Shown: positions 19,932 through 31,223, numbered from the stretch's first letter. The stretch is 64,000 nt of DNA from Microthyrium microscopicum (GCA_010405405.1 MU004244.1:499895-563894), one strand, 5' to 3'. Made by a program: numbers and translations. Notes: generated from the sequence alone by a model not told the origin.

Positions 19932-20937
19932 ATCACGCTTGAACTTGCGGGGGGAGTCGACGGTGGTGGAAGAGGTTCGTTCTTGGGTACGAACTTGCTC
20001 TCCTCGTCGGGGGAATTCGGGTGCAGAACCTCCTAGGCGAGAGGATTCTTGACGATGGACTTTTTCAGAAGAACCAAAGCGTTGCTCGGCAGGACCAGCA
20101 GCGATGGGACTAGTTCGTTCTCGGAATTGACGTTCAGTGGTGTCTAGGTTTGCAGACTCAAAGCCACCGGCAGCAATACCGACACGTCCAACTGGGTTAA
20201 AGTTGCGGTCGTAGGAGGTATCACGAACGTCGAGTTGAGAGTCGACGTACTTTTGATAAGGTTCTTGATATCTGTTGGAGGGTGGTACAGTCAGTTGACT
20301 ATTCCAAATGGGTGTGAAGAAAAGGGAAGAGAAGGTTGAAAGGTGGAAAAGCCAAAGAAAAATATACACATCAACAAACCCAGCCACGGACCGACACACG
20401 GACGTTGCCAAGCGCCAATGGGAATAGGAGTAGGAATTATGTCTCAGACTTACCGCTCTCTGGAAACTTGAACACGGCGGGAAACGCGCTCTTCAGGAAA
20501 TCGCTGTGGCTCGGGATAACGCTCAGAAAGACGTTCACGTTCAGTGATTCGAACTTCTTCGCGAACTGGACGGCCTTGAGGGTGTTCTTCGCGAAATTCT
20601 TGGTGGATGCGCGTCTCCTTGCGATCGAAACGATCTTCTTTGCCTTGGGCGGAGGAAGCGGTATAGCGGGCTTCGTGACCTTCCCGTCCGACGCGCAAAG
20701 TCTGGTCGAGTAGGTTTGTTTCTCCCTCTACCTTGACTTTTTCAGTTTCTGTGGTAGCGTCACTCCGGTACGAGGACGGGAAGACACTGAAGGGGATCGG
20801 GACGCGGGCGTCAAAGTCCAGGTTGCCTGGAGTCGCGGCGTTCCTTCTTGAATGCCTCCTGAAAACAAGAGGAATACAAGAAAGAACTTTCTGGCTCCAA
20901 AAGTGAGACCGAGAAGGTTCAGAGGAAAAACTGGGCT
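19932..20937 (-). other. Long hex1 5' region: open in frame, spliced, yet lacking any AUG
   Basis: Upstream of the hex1 ATG the same frame stays open through 20271..19932, a 182-nt intron (20453..20272; GTAAGT..CAACAG) and 20936..20454, about 270 codons. Predicted residues are coding-like and highly charged (for example ERERLSERYPEPQRFPEERV and YQEPYQKYVDSQLDVRD). I found no CAT on the plus strand, hence no sense-strand ATG in any frame, in the two exonic parts. Either translation begins at a near-cognate codon, or an AUG is supplied by a spliced exon further upstream, or this is a leader purged of upstream AUGs. Confidence 0.65.
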
Positions 20938-22831
20938 GTTAAAAGTCGCGCCAGTTTTGAAATTGATGAAAAGACCGAGTCGAAGACTGGTAAGACAGAG
21001 TTATGCAATAGCAAGAACTTGGTGAAGCAATGGAGCAATGGGAAGAGATGTAGATGGTGAGGGGAAGAAGATGTAAAGGCAAGGTGAGTTGTCAGCGGGG
21101 AGAGGAAAGGAGACAACAAAGAGGAGAGCGCGCGGGAGAGGGAATCCAACGAATGCTCAGAGATTGTGGATTGGGATTGTTGTGGAACGGGGAGAAGTCT
21201 GGTGGCTGGAGACTGCAGCTGTTGGCGAGCCTTTTCTAGCCTGCCGTGTTTGTTTATATCCTAATCTGGCTAGGCGCTATCTTGGGAGAACCCCTGCATT
21301 GGTCGCCAGGGCCAATCTGATCGCGGCGGTCTGCTACAGCTTTTCCATATTGAATTCGAATCAGTCGCGCCATTCTAATCTATACTCTACGCGATATCGC
21401 CAATTGCTACCGTATCAGTTTGATTCTCATCAGGAAAGTATGTGTTGTTGCTCTGGACACCATGCATGAAGCTTTGAGTTGATCTTGAGCTTTTGAGCGA
21501 CTCTCACGCGATGAAAACCATCACTGACCTTTGCTGGTCTCAACCACGCTTCAAACATTGAACAATCCGTATTGTAAATAAATTACGAGTTCCCTACACT
21601 TCAACTCCACAGATCCACCATTTCCGTTCGTGGACCTGCTCAATGGCTGTTGTTGACGTCCGCAAAGCCATGAGTGGCCGCCTTCTCAACAAGCACAGTC
21701 CAGAAATCCCAGCTCACAACAAGCTCTCGATGCAGCTGGCGCCAGCCTCTCCAATTTCCTCTTGACATGCTCATTGGTCCCGACGCGCCAGCTTTCGTTA
21801 GTGCGGGAGAGTTGCTTGGGCAGCGCTGCAAAGCTGCCCTGTCAGACTCTGAGATCTGCTTATTCTGCAAGGGTCTGGGTGCTTCAGGGAGCAAGCTATT
21901 CCATGCATGTTGCATGTGTTTTGCTGTGTTGTTCAAAAGCTTCTGCATCTTCTGCACGTTGTGAGCTTTATGCCGAATCAATTGCATGCTTTATTGGAGA
22001 GGCGGGAAGCTTTATACAGCTTAAGTCGGCCGATTGGTGAATCGTGTTTAAGAAGGTTGGGATTATGCTGTTCGACATGTCTAACTTCACATGTCGTTGA
22101 ATGTAAGCTCGGAAGTTGGAGCTTGGTGATTTGTTGGGACCGAAACAGCTCCTGAACCACGCTCGTTCTTTCCAATATCAAAATCAATTTGCCAAGTATA
22201 ACAGGTGCTTTATTATGAACAACTACACTCACAACGTTTTCCATTGACATGTTCCTTGTAATTTGGGGCAAGATTCTGGTTCTGTGTATCATAAGAGCTC
22301 AGAAAACTCCCTTTGACGATGAGCTCTGCCACGACGCTTTGCGACAGAAAAGGCTCTCATTCCCATCCAGTGAGATCAATATCGATGGGAAGCAAAGTAG
22401 TCACTCTTTGACAATGGTTATGGCAGACATCGCGTTTGATGGGAATACTATCCACGAAGTACGGCTACCTCATCTTGACACCAGAGAAGGCAACTCTACA
22501 CTCAGTTCATATACCCACTCCTCTCGGAATGACAGGCACGGAGATATTTATGTTGACGATAATATGGTCTTCGACAGATGATCAATGACCATATAAATTC
22601 GACCTAAAGACAAGCAACCTTATCAACAAAAATTTCCTCAGCCTTGGGTACTAGTACGAATTACAAACATCATAGAGAAATACGATTGTGTGCCTTATCA
22701 AACCAAACGCTGTCTTCTCTTCGGCCTATGTCAAGAAACACACTCCGTGTGGGACTCTCCATCGCCCAATCTCAAAAGAGCCTTCACTAATCAACACCTG
22801 TGATATTGTCTCACATCAATCTGGAAGCGAG
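20938..22831. other. hex1 upstream region and intergenic DNA
   Basis: The part nearest hex1 is purine-rich on the plus strand (pyrimidine-rich in the hex1 sense), as in many highly expressed fungal leaders. Open frames at 21640-21987 and 22249-22581 have no recognisable domain; the second contains ADIAFDGN, similar to relic blocks at 12.4-13.8 kb. No intact gene is supported. Confidence 0.45.
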
Positions 22832-24155
22832 TTAGAACAAGCACGGCTGTCTTGACTGAATCAAACGTACAGTCTGGCCCCTTTGGCCATTGGAGCTGAC
22901 TAGGCTCTTTCTGTTTTCATCGAAGTGTGCAATCAATTCGGTCGCAGTACAGTCCCGAAAATCCATCCCGGATGGCCCAACCTCATCGTCATCCTTCCAG
23001 AACCTGGTTCCATCTCCGTAATCGAAGATGTTTGTCTCCTTAATTAGCTTGAGAATGCCACCGTAGTGTAGCTTGAGTTCCTCTGGTCCGATCACTGGAC
23101 TATCAGGGTCTACCTTTCGTCCTATCCAGTCGTTATAAGCCCTTTCGAATGAATGGCGGGGGCAACCATTCCTAACGATGAATATGTCGGCCTTGACTGT
23201 GCGACTTGTTCCACCTTCTTGAAACCAGACACCATCTGTGTGCAATCCGTCCACCCCACCCGAGTGATCTTGCCAAATGGCGTCGCGATTCCACTCATTT
23301 CTAAACGGTTGCGGATTCCAACGGCCAACATTACATATTCCCACCTGGTTCAGTCTGCGAATGTTGGTTCTCATGATGCCGATTTTAATGCAGTTACAGT
23401 TGCGGTATAGAAGGAAGAGGAAGGGTAGTTTACACATTATGTTGGAGTATGACGATACCTGCTCGTTCAAAGATCGTCAAGGGTTGGTGTACTGGATGGA
23501 GGAATTGAATTGGTATGGTTGGATGCAGTCAAGGCCAGCTTGGGAAAATTTGTGATATGATTATGCATAAAGAAATCATCTGAGATGCAGCTAGATACAC
23601 ACGGTACAAGGTGGACCATGCTGCCCTTGAACGTTTGCATTTTGATAAGTTGCTAGAGAGAAGATGTGAAAAAGGGTGACTGAGGTAAACACTTGATACA
23701 GCCAGCCGTTGATGGAGATGGAGCTTCCGCAATGGGTTGTTGGCGCAAAATTAATTTGAAAGGCGAATAAGCGTACTATATCCGTTTGAGCCAGACTTGG
23801 GTCGTTGACGAGGTGTTTGGTGAAGATAGGAAGAGGTGGCCAAGCGAACGGCGAGTACAATCGCAAGGCGTTGTTGATGAAGACATCAGCAATGTTCGTT
23901 TGTGTGAAAGCGAAGGCCTGAGCTTGGACTGTTTCCAGCATCCATCAGATCGCATGTTTGAATCCAACAGACGAGAGCGTTGCAGCTTCCCGCCAAACGA
24001 CAGCATCAGTGATATTTGGGGGATCAGTCACCCAAGATGGATCATCATTGAGCTTCACCAACCTGGTCTTGTTAAAGTTGGTTGTGTTTGCAAAAGCATG
24101 TGTGGAGGAAGTAATGAACTATCCAGCGTTGAACGCCATGACGAACGCCTTGCGA
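22832..24155 (-). pseudogene. Broken unrecognised gene downstream of the BTB cluster
   Basis: Two coding-like minus-strand segments can be read. About 24150-23695 contains NTTNFNKTRLVKLNDDPSWV, AVVWREAATLSSVGFKHA and INFAPTTHCGSSISINGWLY, but has in-frame TAG and TGA codons (near 24110 and 23950). About 23300-22832 contains HTDGVWFQEGG, FERAYNDWIGRKVDPDSPVI and NIFDYGDGTRFWKDDDEVGP. The composition is protein-like in one frame per segment, so this is probably a decayed gene rather than noise. I do not recognise the family. Both stops are of types that C-to-T or G-to-A changes can create. Confidence 0.45.
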
Positions 24156-24158
24156 GCC

Positions 24159-25459
24159 TCAGTTCTCCGGAAACAGCTTCAGCTTTCGATTTGTCATCCT
24201 CAGCCGGTCCAAATGATAAGTATGCGTCGCCGAAGCCATCCCATCAAGCAAGATCTTCTCTAGGCTCTCGTAAACGTTTAACCCATCTGGGCGTTCAGTC
24301 GTGATGTTCTCGCAGATGCCACTACTCTCCACCTTGCGCACCTCCTTAGGATATTGTCCAGCTAGAACCCTCAACTGGCGATAGACAAAATTGATTGATC
24401 CAATTGCGCCGTACGACACCCGAACTGGCCAAATGTCGAGTACTCTGAGACCTCGCACCAGATAGCCGAGCGCGAAAGGGTGACATCCGGTGTGATTTGG
24501 TTCTTCGCATACGGTGCTGGAGAGACGATTGACGGCCTCGTCGAATACTCCACATAAGCCATTGAGTATTCTTTCGCGGGCCTGGAGAAGACAGTCTGCT
24601 TTGGTTAGTACATGGCTGAAATCTTGTCTTGCGAAATCGAGGTCTTACCGTTGTATTGTGGAACTATAACGTCGTCCTCATCTTCCCAGTCTGAAAAGTC
24701 GATGGTTCCAGGTGCATTCCCATGTGTGACATTATCAAGAAGCAGTTTTGTCGCGAGCTGGAACGTTTCCGTATCGCCAAATGTCCATGCAATGTCAGGC
24801 ACTCTCAAGTCTGAAAACTCGGTTTCTTTCTGTCTGTTGCCCTTGCGATTTGGCAATGACTTGCGAGTGGGTCCCATCCAGCTTCTAGCCCAGGGCGTAA
24901 CTCTGTTCGCACAGTCGTATTTATTGCATGTAACGGCCAGAGCGTGAAGTTGGTCAATTTCTAGGACTTTCGGCACGCGATTGAATTCCATGTGCGCAAT
25001 GGAGAATAGAAGTAGCATTGAATCTGGATCATCTTCAACAAAAGAGGCTTGGCGTTCAACGGCCTCCTTGAATTGATGTCCTGCTCTGCCGCCAGACATC
25101 AGCACTCTCCACACGGGGGAAGCAATTGATAATGCCTCCGACGAGACGGCGACTTCGAGAAGGCCTTCCTCTTTGGATCCAAGCGTTACAATATAGTTTC
25201 CTCCATCGTAAAGTGAAAGAACTTGGTTCGGTCGTCTGGTTTTCTCTTCTTCGGGCATGTTGGGCGCTGCAGGGTCGCCTCCTTTCCAATGGCTTCTTTG
25301 AAGATGCTTGAGGCGGTTTTGAGCCCATATAAATTGGAGATCACAGGAAGTGTACGGGCATCTCCATAGAAATGGATCCTTGGCCTGGTCGCCATTGCGC
25401 CTTTGTCGTTTATGTGACCTCTCAGCATCGGAGTCAACACTTCCACCGAAGAGCGACAT
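24159..25459 (-). CDS. C2H2 zinc finger-BTB/POZ protein, paralog 1
   Basis: Complement(24159..24595, 24649..25459), 415 aa. The 53-nt intron (24648..24596; GTAAGA, CTAAC, CAG) joins in phase. The N-terminus has one finger-like motif, WRCPYTSCDLQFIWAQNRLK followed by HLQRSH (C-x4-C-x12-H-x4-H). A BTB-like domain follows (VSSEALSIASPVWRVLMSGG, LLLFSIAHMEFNRVPKVLEI, HALAVTCNKYDC), then a C-terminal region ending TNRKLKLFPEN. BTB domains mediate dimerisation or Cullin3 binding. The finger-first order is the reverse of metazoan BTB-ZF regulators. It is the most divergent and rightmost-transcribed member of a three-gene tandem array. Confidence 0.8.
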
Positions 25460-25960
25460 TGCAACCCTGATTGTCTTTCCAGTCTCTCCTGGTCAAAAGT
25501 CCGGATTGATTATGGAAGCCTGATTGAGAAAATAGCGACACGCTCTCGTGTGATGTGAAATTTGGAGAATTGTAAGTGGTAAAGGGTTGTGAGATGAAGT
25601 TGTAAAAATGGCTTTCTAAGGCACAAGGTCCGTGCACTTTTTGATAGACGGTTGAATGTGTACTTTGAGATTTCCCCGAGGTCAGATTTTACTAAACGAA
25701 GTTCCGATATACAATGCTGTCGTTCGTGCAGATAGATCATCGCTGGCTATATACGATGGTTAGAACTACGGGAAACATAAACGACGCGTACCCACCAGGC
25801 GTGATGGCCACTATCCCCCGTCATAAATAGCATACGCAATGTCCCATCAGATCTGATACATCATCAAGGTCTTAAAAGCCGTCATGGGGGCCAAAGCACT
25901 CGATCACAAAAAGTAATGGATGGGAAACTTCAAAGGCGATGGTAGTAGGTCAATTTCTGT
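25460..25960. other. Spacer between BTB paralogs 1 and 2, with a degenerate MITE-A copy
   Basis: The block CCAAAGCACTCGATCACAAA (about 25890) followed by GGATGGGA matches the inner part of MITE family A seen at 4376-4420 and 28283-28320. The terminal arms are too diverged to delimit. The rest is presumably the promoter of paralog 1 and the 3' flank of paralog 2. Confidence 0.4.
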
Positions 25961-27185
25961 CTAGACTGCCTCAAGCTCTTCTTCTTTGAAGAGCCTCAAC
26001 TTTCCATTCACACTCTTCAACCGCTGCTGATAGCTTTGCAGGAAAAGGCTTTCGGAGGATAAGGTTATCGACCGAAGACGTTCCGGCAGGTCCTCATGAT
26101 TGGAACTGTAAACGAGTCGTCCGCAAAACTCATTGTCAACCTTATGATTTCCGACTTTCTTCCCGTCACAACATGAGAGGAGAGTCTGATACAGGGTTAT
26201 GACCTCACCTGTATAGTGGTCGTAAGGCATCGTGGGCAAAACATCCATGAAGTTGAGTTCTTGAATAACATGACCAAGCGCGTAAGCACTACAGTCTTCG
26301 TGTTGACAAGATCCACAAAGACGATTTGCAGAAAGCCATGAGATGGTCGTGCTGCATAATTCAAGCAGCTGGCGAACCATTCGGCTACGTTCAGCCAGAA
26401 TCGCTTCTTCTCAGACGTTAGCTTCGGATCCCATCCTTATTGATGCTGATCTTACCTACTACACCAGGAGGTGTGGCTTGAAGTTCGACGGTCTCATGCA
26501 TGTACTTCAGCGTGTTCGCCGATACTTCTCCACGCATCATGAGACCGAAGCTCACCTTTTTGAAGGTCTCGCAGTCTCCAAAGGTCCAGGCTATATCAAG
26601 CCAGTCGGGGTGTATTTCTCCGGTCAATGCAATATCTCGCACTGAACCCATCCAGTCGCGAATCCAGGGAGCCACTACTGCAGTCATATCGTATTTGTGG
26701 CAAACGACAGCAACCGCATGGAGGGTATCGAAATCCATATCGTATCGTGGCGGGACTCGTAGCCAGTCCATGTGGGCAATGGCAAGTATGATAAGAACTC
26801 CGTCCGGATTATCACTAGGAAGACAAATTCTTTTCTGAACTGCTTCGCTGAAAGGGCCTTGAACCATGCGTTTCCAGACTGGCGAACACAGGCTCAAGGC
26901 ATGAGATGACACGCCTAGCTCTAGCTGGCCCTCATCTTCGGCACCCAGAATCATGATGTAGTCGTTATCAAAGAATGTCAATTTTTGGATAGGCCGTCGA
27001 AGCTCGCGTGGGCATCTTGAGGCCTTTTGAGTAGCATTTGTTGCTGAAAATGCTAAATCTCTGGTCTCATCTGTGATGGTTTGGGCATGCTCTTCGTCCA
27101 GGTGCTCCAAGCGAGCAGCAGCTGAATCGAATTCTTCTTCACAAGACAGCCAGGGGCATTTCCAATGAAAAGATACTTTCGCCAT
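25961..27185 (-). CDS. C2H2 zinc finger-BTB/POZ protein, paralog 2
   Basis: Complement(25961..26406, 26456..27185), 391 aa, starting at the ATG at 27185 (MAKVSFHWKCPWLSCEEEF). The 49-nt intron (26455..26407) sits at the same position and phase as in the other two paralogs. The finger is CPWLSC...HLDEEH. The BTB part contains VSSHALSLCSPVWKRMVQGP, IILAIAHMDWLRVPPRYDMD and HAVAVVCHKYDM, followed by WIRDWMG and a C-terminal part with CGSCQHEDCSAYALG and KSVNGKLRLFKEEE. The Cys-rich C-terminal motif is shared with paralog 3. The function is unknown. Confidence 0.82.
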
Positions 27186-27412
27186 GATGGATAACGGACT
27201 TGGTAAGTGATACCCGGCTGACTCAAGCGATGAGGTAAAATGATGGTTGACGTTGAGTGCTTGAGTAAAAAAGCTTCGAATTCTGTGTGCGCACAATGCT
27301 GTAGGCTACCTGCGACTTTGGGAAAGTGCTCTCAAGGTTGAAAGGCTGGAACATTAGGTAGTCCTTGGGCCGAGCTGCAAACCGTCCATCGTACCTTCTC
27401 TATCGTCCCGGG

Positions 27413-27628
27413 CAACTTGTATGGACAAAAATAACTGCCGTGGTCCAGAAGCCCTCATGGTTCCCACGATCGCTACTAAACAAAAGGTGCTATTATTTCC
27501 GTTGCATTCGATAACCTGTGCCAGTCTGAACGTCCTTTATGGTACTTAGCGCATTTGATCTCAGAGCGTATCGCGTGGGAGCCATGGAAGTCAATGGGGG
27601 CACGCCAGCTGTTTGTCTATCGGTCGGG
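27413..27628. mobile_element. MITE (family A), about 216 bp, between BTB paralogs 2 and 3
   Basis: The left arm (27413-27470) reads ATGGACAAAAATAACTGCCG and continues to CTCATGGTTCCCACGATCGC. The right arm (27574-27628) reads GTGGGAGCCATGGAAGTCAA and continues to GGGGGCACGCCAGC, its imperfect reverse complement over more than 50 bp. The interior is non-coding. It lies 70 bp beyond the stop of paralog 3. Confidence 0.7.
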
Positions 27629-27697
27629 AATCCTGTACAGGTGACTGTGGTACAAAGATATGATGGCTGCTGGTATTTGATTACATGAAACTAGTTA

Positions 27698-29180
27698 CTA
27701 AGAAAAGAGCTTCAGCTTGCGGTTCGTTTCTTTCAGGTGTTCTAAGAGATCATCCTGAATGGGAGACTTCATCTGCAAACGGATGAGGTCTAGTTGTTCT
27801 TCCATCTCATCTTCAGAATTCCACCATGTTCGTCCGCATAAGTGGTTGTGCGTGGACACCGACTTTCCTCGTAGTCCAATAGCGGACAGTGTAGAGTGTA
27901 GCTGATGTAGGGATGGCAATTCATGAAGTAGAGGCCTCTCCGGCCAAAGCATTTCTGACTTCAAACCTTGTATTAAACGCCCTAGTGCAAAAGCGCCACA
28001 ATCATCGCCATAGCAGCGACGGCAAGTCGGTTCCGAGGATAAGTATGAGATGGTCTCGTCGCAAACGGCAAGGTATGAGTCTATTGCGAGCTCGCGTCCA
28101 CGTAGAATCGCTTCTGTGTATGTATCAGGGTATTGATCGTGGCGTTAATAAATGGCACGCAACCGGTTGACAGGATAAATGTGCGCTTCCATCAAGTACG
28201 GTGTCTCCCATGGCACTCTATAACGAGATAACGCTCAAATTTGCAGCGTATTCGATTAAGAATCGACAGTTCTACGCATTAAGTGGGAAATAAAGCACTC
28301 CGTTCCAAGGCGTAGCAGATGGTAGGCCTCACACTTGATGGGAGCACATCATTGATTTTGTCAACCGATTGACACACTGCGATCACGTACCTATCGCGCT
28401 TGGAGGTGCAGCTTGAAGCTCGACAGGCTCTGAATGGAACAGCAGAACATTCGGCGTCTTTGAATGCACGCCTTCTTCCATGAGGAGTCTAGCCATTTTC
28501 TGAAACAACTCCACGTCTCCAAATGTCCAGCTTATATCCAGCCATTCCATTGCTGTCAAGATTTGACTTGCTTTCGACATGGCTAAATTCCGACCTCGAC
28601 CCATCCATTGTCGCACCCAAGGCGTTACCACCATCTCGCAATTATACTTGTGGCAAACCACGGCGAGTGAATGGAGCCAAGCCTCTGACCTAGCAGTGGA
28701 ATACGTGGGAATTCGAAGAAATTGCATATGAGCGATTGCAAGGATGAGAAGAATACTGTCTCCGTCGTCGTCGGGTAGACTCATTTTCTTTTCAATAGCC
28801 TCGCGGAAGTTGCCTGTAACCATCTTCTTCCAAACGGGAGAGCACATAGACAGAGCCTGGGAAGAGACGGAGACTTCTACTTGGCCCTCTTCTTCGTTTC
28901 CCAGGACAACAGTGTAGTCTCCATCGTCATATAGCGACAATTGTTGTTTTGGTCTTCGCAGTGGGGGAGGAGTCGGTCTTATGGCTTTATCGATCTTGGC
29001 CATCTGGAGTCGAAGTTCGTTCATGGCTTGTATGAATTCATCGTTGGTATGAGCCATTATTCGAGCAGGAGTCTTGACCCAATGATTGTCTTCCAGATGC
29101 GTCAAGCGCGAAGCTGCTGCATCAAATTTGCTCTCGCATGTCATGAAGGGACACTGCCAATAGAACACTTCCTTTGCCAT
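27698..29180 (-). CDS. C2H2 zinc finger-BTB/POZ protein, paralog 3, with a MITE-enlarged intron
   Basis: Complement(27698..28113, 28391..29180), 401 aa. The finger is WQCPFMTCESKFDAAASRL then HLEDNH; the BTB part contains VSSQALSMCSPVWKKMVTGN, ILLILAIAHMQFLRIPTYST and HSLAVVCHKYNCEMVV; the end is TNRKLKLFS, as in paralog 1. The intron (28390..28114; GTACGT..CACAG) has the same position and phase as in paralogs 1 and 2 but is 277 nt instead of 49-53, because a MITE occupies it. Splice joining to EAILRGRELAIDSYLAV is in phase and the downstream frame is intact, so the gene probably remains functional. Confidence 0.82.
28160..28373. mobile_element. MITE (family A), about 214 bp, inside the intron of BTB paralog 3
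   Basis: The left arm CAACCGGTTGACAGGATAAA (from 28160) and the right arm, which reads TCAATCGGTTGACAAAATCA on the minus strand (from 28373), are imperfect inverted repeats over about 40 bp, each ending in CCATCAAGT. The interior contains GAGTGCTTTATTTCCC (minus strand), also present in the copy at 4376-4453. Together with its flanks it accounts for the size difference from the paralogous introns. Confidence 0.78.
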
Positions 29181-29713
29181 GGCTATCCAGGTGGAGGTTA
29201 GAGAAGTGCAAGAATTGCGCGAGTTCTCCTCAGTCGATGGAGTTTGTTCCTTGTTCTGGCGACCTGCGCCAGAGAATTAATAAATTAGGTTTGTGAGAGC
29301 TTGATCTCTCCTGTCGAATATATGACTGGAAGACGGCGAAGAAATCGCATGGTAAACCTCAATGATATTCTAACAGGACGGGATCCAAGGGAGTGAGGTT
29401 GCGAAGCGCGTTCACGCGAGCCACGACTTTCTGTGGCGCGTTGCTGCGCGACACCTCAAGCACCGCAAACGATGTCATATCTTACGATCTAAAGACAGAG
29501 CAACTTGAGAGTCTTCGAAAGTGATTTTCCAGCTCGGTACACATCTACTACTTAGATGGAGTATCTTTGAAGTTTGACTGCCGCACGTGGAACTTGGGGA
29601 GGTGACATCATGAGGTCTCCCCGCTCGCATGTGAAGCTAAACCTTTCGACTTCATTCAATCTCTATCGTCGCCATACATCGTCTAGTCAACAAATCAATT
29701 TCACGCATAAATA
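29181..29713. other. Divergent promoter region of BTB paralog 3 and the carrier gene
   Basis: No repeat, RNA gene or open frame of note was seen in this head-to-head intergenic stretch. Confidence 0.5.
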
Positions 29714-31223
29714 ATGGCCTACGTTTACGATAGCCATCTTGTATGTCGTCACTGTCGTCACTGTGCCATTCACTCTGGTCCGCTAACAATGTCTCCAGGA
29801 AGCCTTCGAGCACTATCACAAAGCCATCGAAGAAGAAGCCAAAACCTCCATACTAGGAGGTCCTGCACTCCCGGCTCTAGGCCATGCAGTCTCCGGTGCT
29901 GCTGGCTCTGCCATCTCGAACCTCATATCGTATCCTCTCTCCTTGGTCATAACAAGATTACAAGTCCAACGCCGGCTCAGCAAAGCCGGTGGAAATGGCA
30001 AGCTCGACGACGAATATACTAGCATACTTGATGCGGCGCGCAAGATTTACGAGCAAGAGGGTGGAATTGACGCTTTTTACGCGGGTGTTGGCCAAGACAC
30101 TGGCAAGGCCTTGCTCGACGCGTTTTTGTTTTTCTTGTCATACAATTTTATTAAACAGGGGCGGTTGAACAATCATGCTGGAGCAAAAAGATTACCAATG
30201 GCGGAGGAGCTTGGTGTTGGCATGGTGGCGGGTGCAATATCGAGGTTTTTCACAATACCGGTGCAAAATATCGTCACGCGAAAGCAGACAGCGGCCATGA
30301 TGGCAGCGAGGAGCGATTCAGTCGAAGCGAAGAAGCAAATGTCCAATCTGACTACGCGGCAAATCGCGAGACAGATACGCGAAGAGAAGGGTATTTTGGG
30401 CTTTTGGTCTGGCTATTCGGCAACTTTGATTTTGACACTAAATCCGGCTCTGACATTTCTGTTCCATGAGACATTGCTCAGGATGTTGGTGAAGAGAGAA
30501 AACCGATCGAATCCAGGATCTCGGGTCACATTCATAGTTGCTGCTTTGTCCAAAGCTGCAGCTTCCACAATCACATACCCAGTCGGACTCGCGAAAGCAA
30601 GAGTACAAATGTCCTCCAAGGCCGTCACACCACCTGACGACACGGAAACGATCACGGAGAAGACCTCATTATCAGAGGCATCAAAAACTGCCGCCACCAA
30701 AGCCAAACAGAGAACCATAATTGATGTTCTAATCAACATCGTCCGAGAAGAAGGGGTTTCGGCACTCTACTCTGGTCTTGAAGGCGAAGTTCTCAAGGGC
30801 TTCCTGACTCACGGCCTTACCATGCTGATTAAGGAGAAGATCCACAAACTCGTCATACAAGCCTACTACTTCATCCTTAAACTTATGAAGAAGTATCCCG
30901 GCCCGGAAGAGATGAGCCAAGCAGCAGTCAAATCGGTCTCTGATGCCGCTTCGAACGTTGGAGAGAAGGCACAGAAAGCGGCAAGCAGCATTACAGGCGC
31001 AGCTTCGAATGTGGGAGAGAAGGCCAAAGAAGCCGTAAATAGTGTCACAGGTGCGGCTTCGAACGTAGGTGAAAAGGCACAAGAAACAGCCAATGGCATT
31101 ACCGGTGGAGTTCAACAGAAACTGGATTCGACATTTGATACACTACACGATTTGTATAAGCATGGAAGAGAAAACGAGATGGATATATGGGATGAGTATT
31201 TGCTAGGAGACGATGATGACTAA
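29714..31223 (+). CDS. Peroxisomal carrier of the mitochondrial carrier family with a LEA-like repeat tail
   Basis: Join(29714..29740, 29799..31223), 483 aa. A 27-nt first exon (MAYVYDSHL) is followed by a 58-nt intron (GTATGT..CCAG). Three carrier repeats show the P-x-x-x-x-x-[KR] signature in SYPLSLVITRLQVQ, TIPVQNIVTRKQT and TYPVGLAKARVQM. The first departs from the mitochondrial consensus, as in PMP47/ANT1-type peroxisomal ATP carriers, which import ATP for fatty acid activation. After ~residue 390 comes an unusual tail with three near-identical 18-residue units (AASNVGEKAQKAASSITG and variants), predicted amphipathic helix, then an acidic end (DEYLLGDDDD). Confidence 0.85.
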
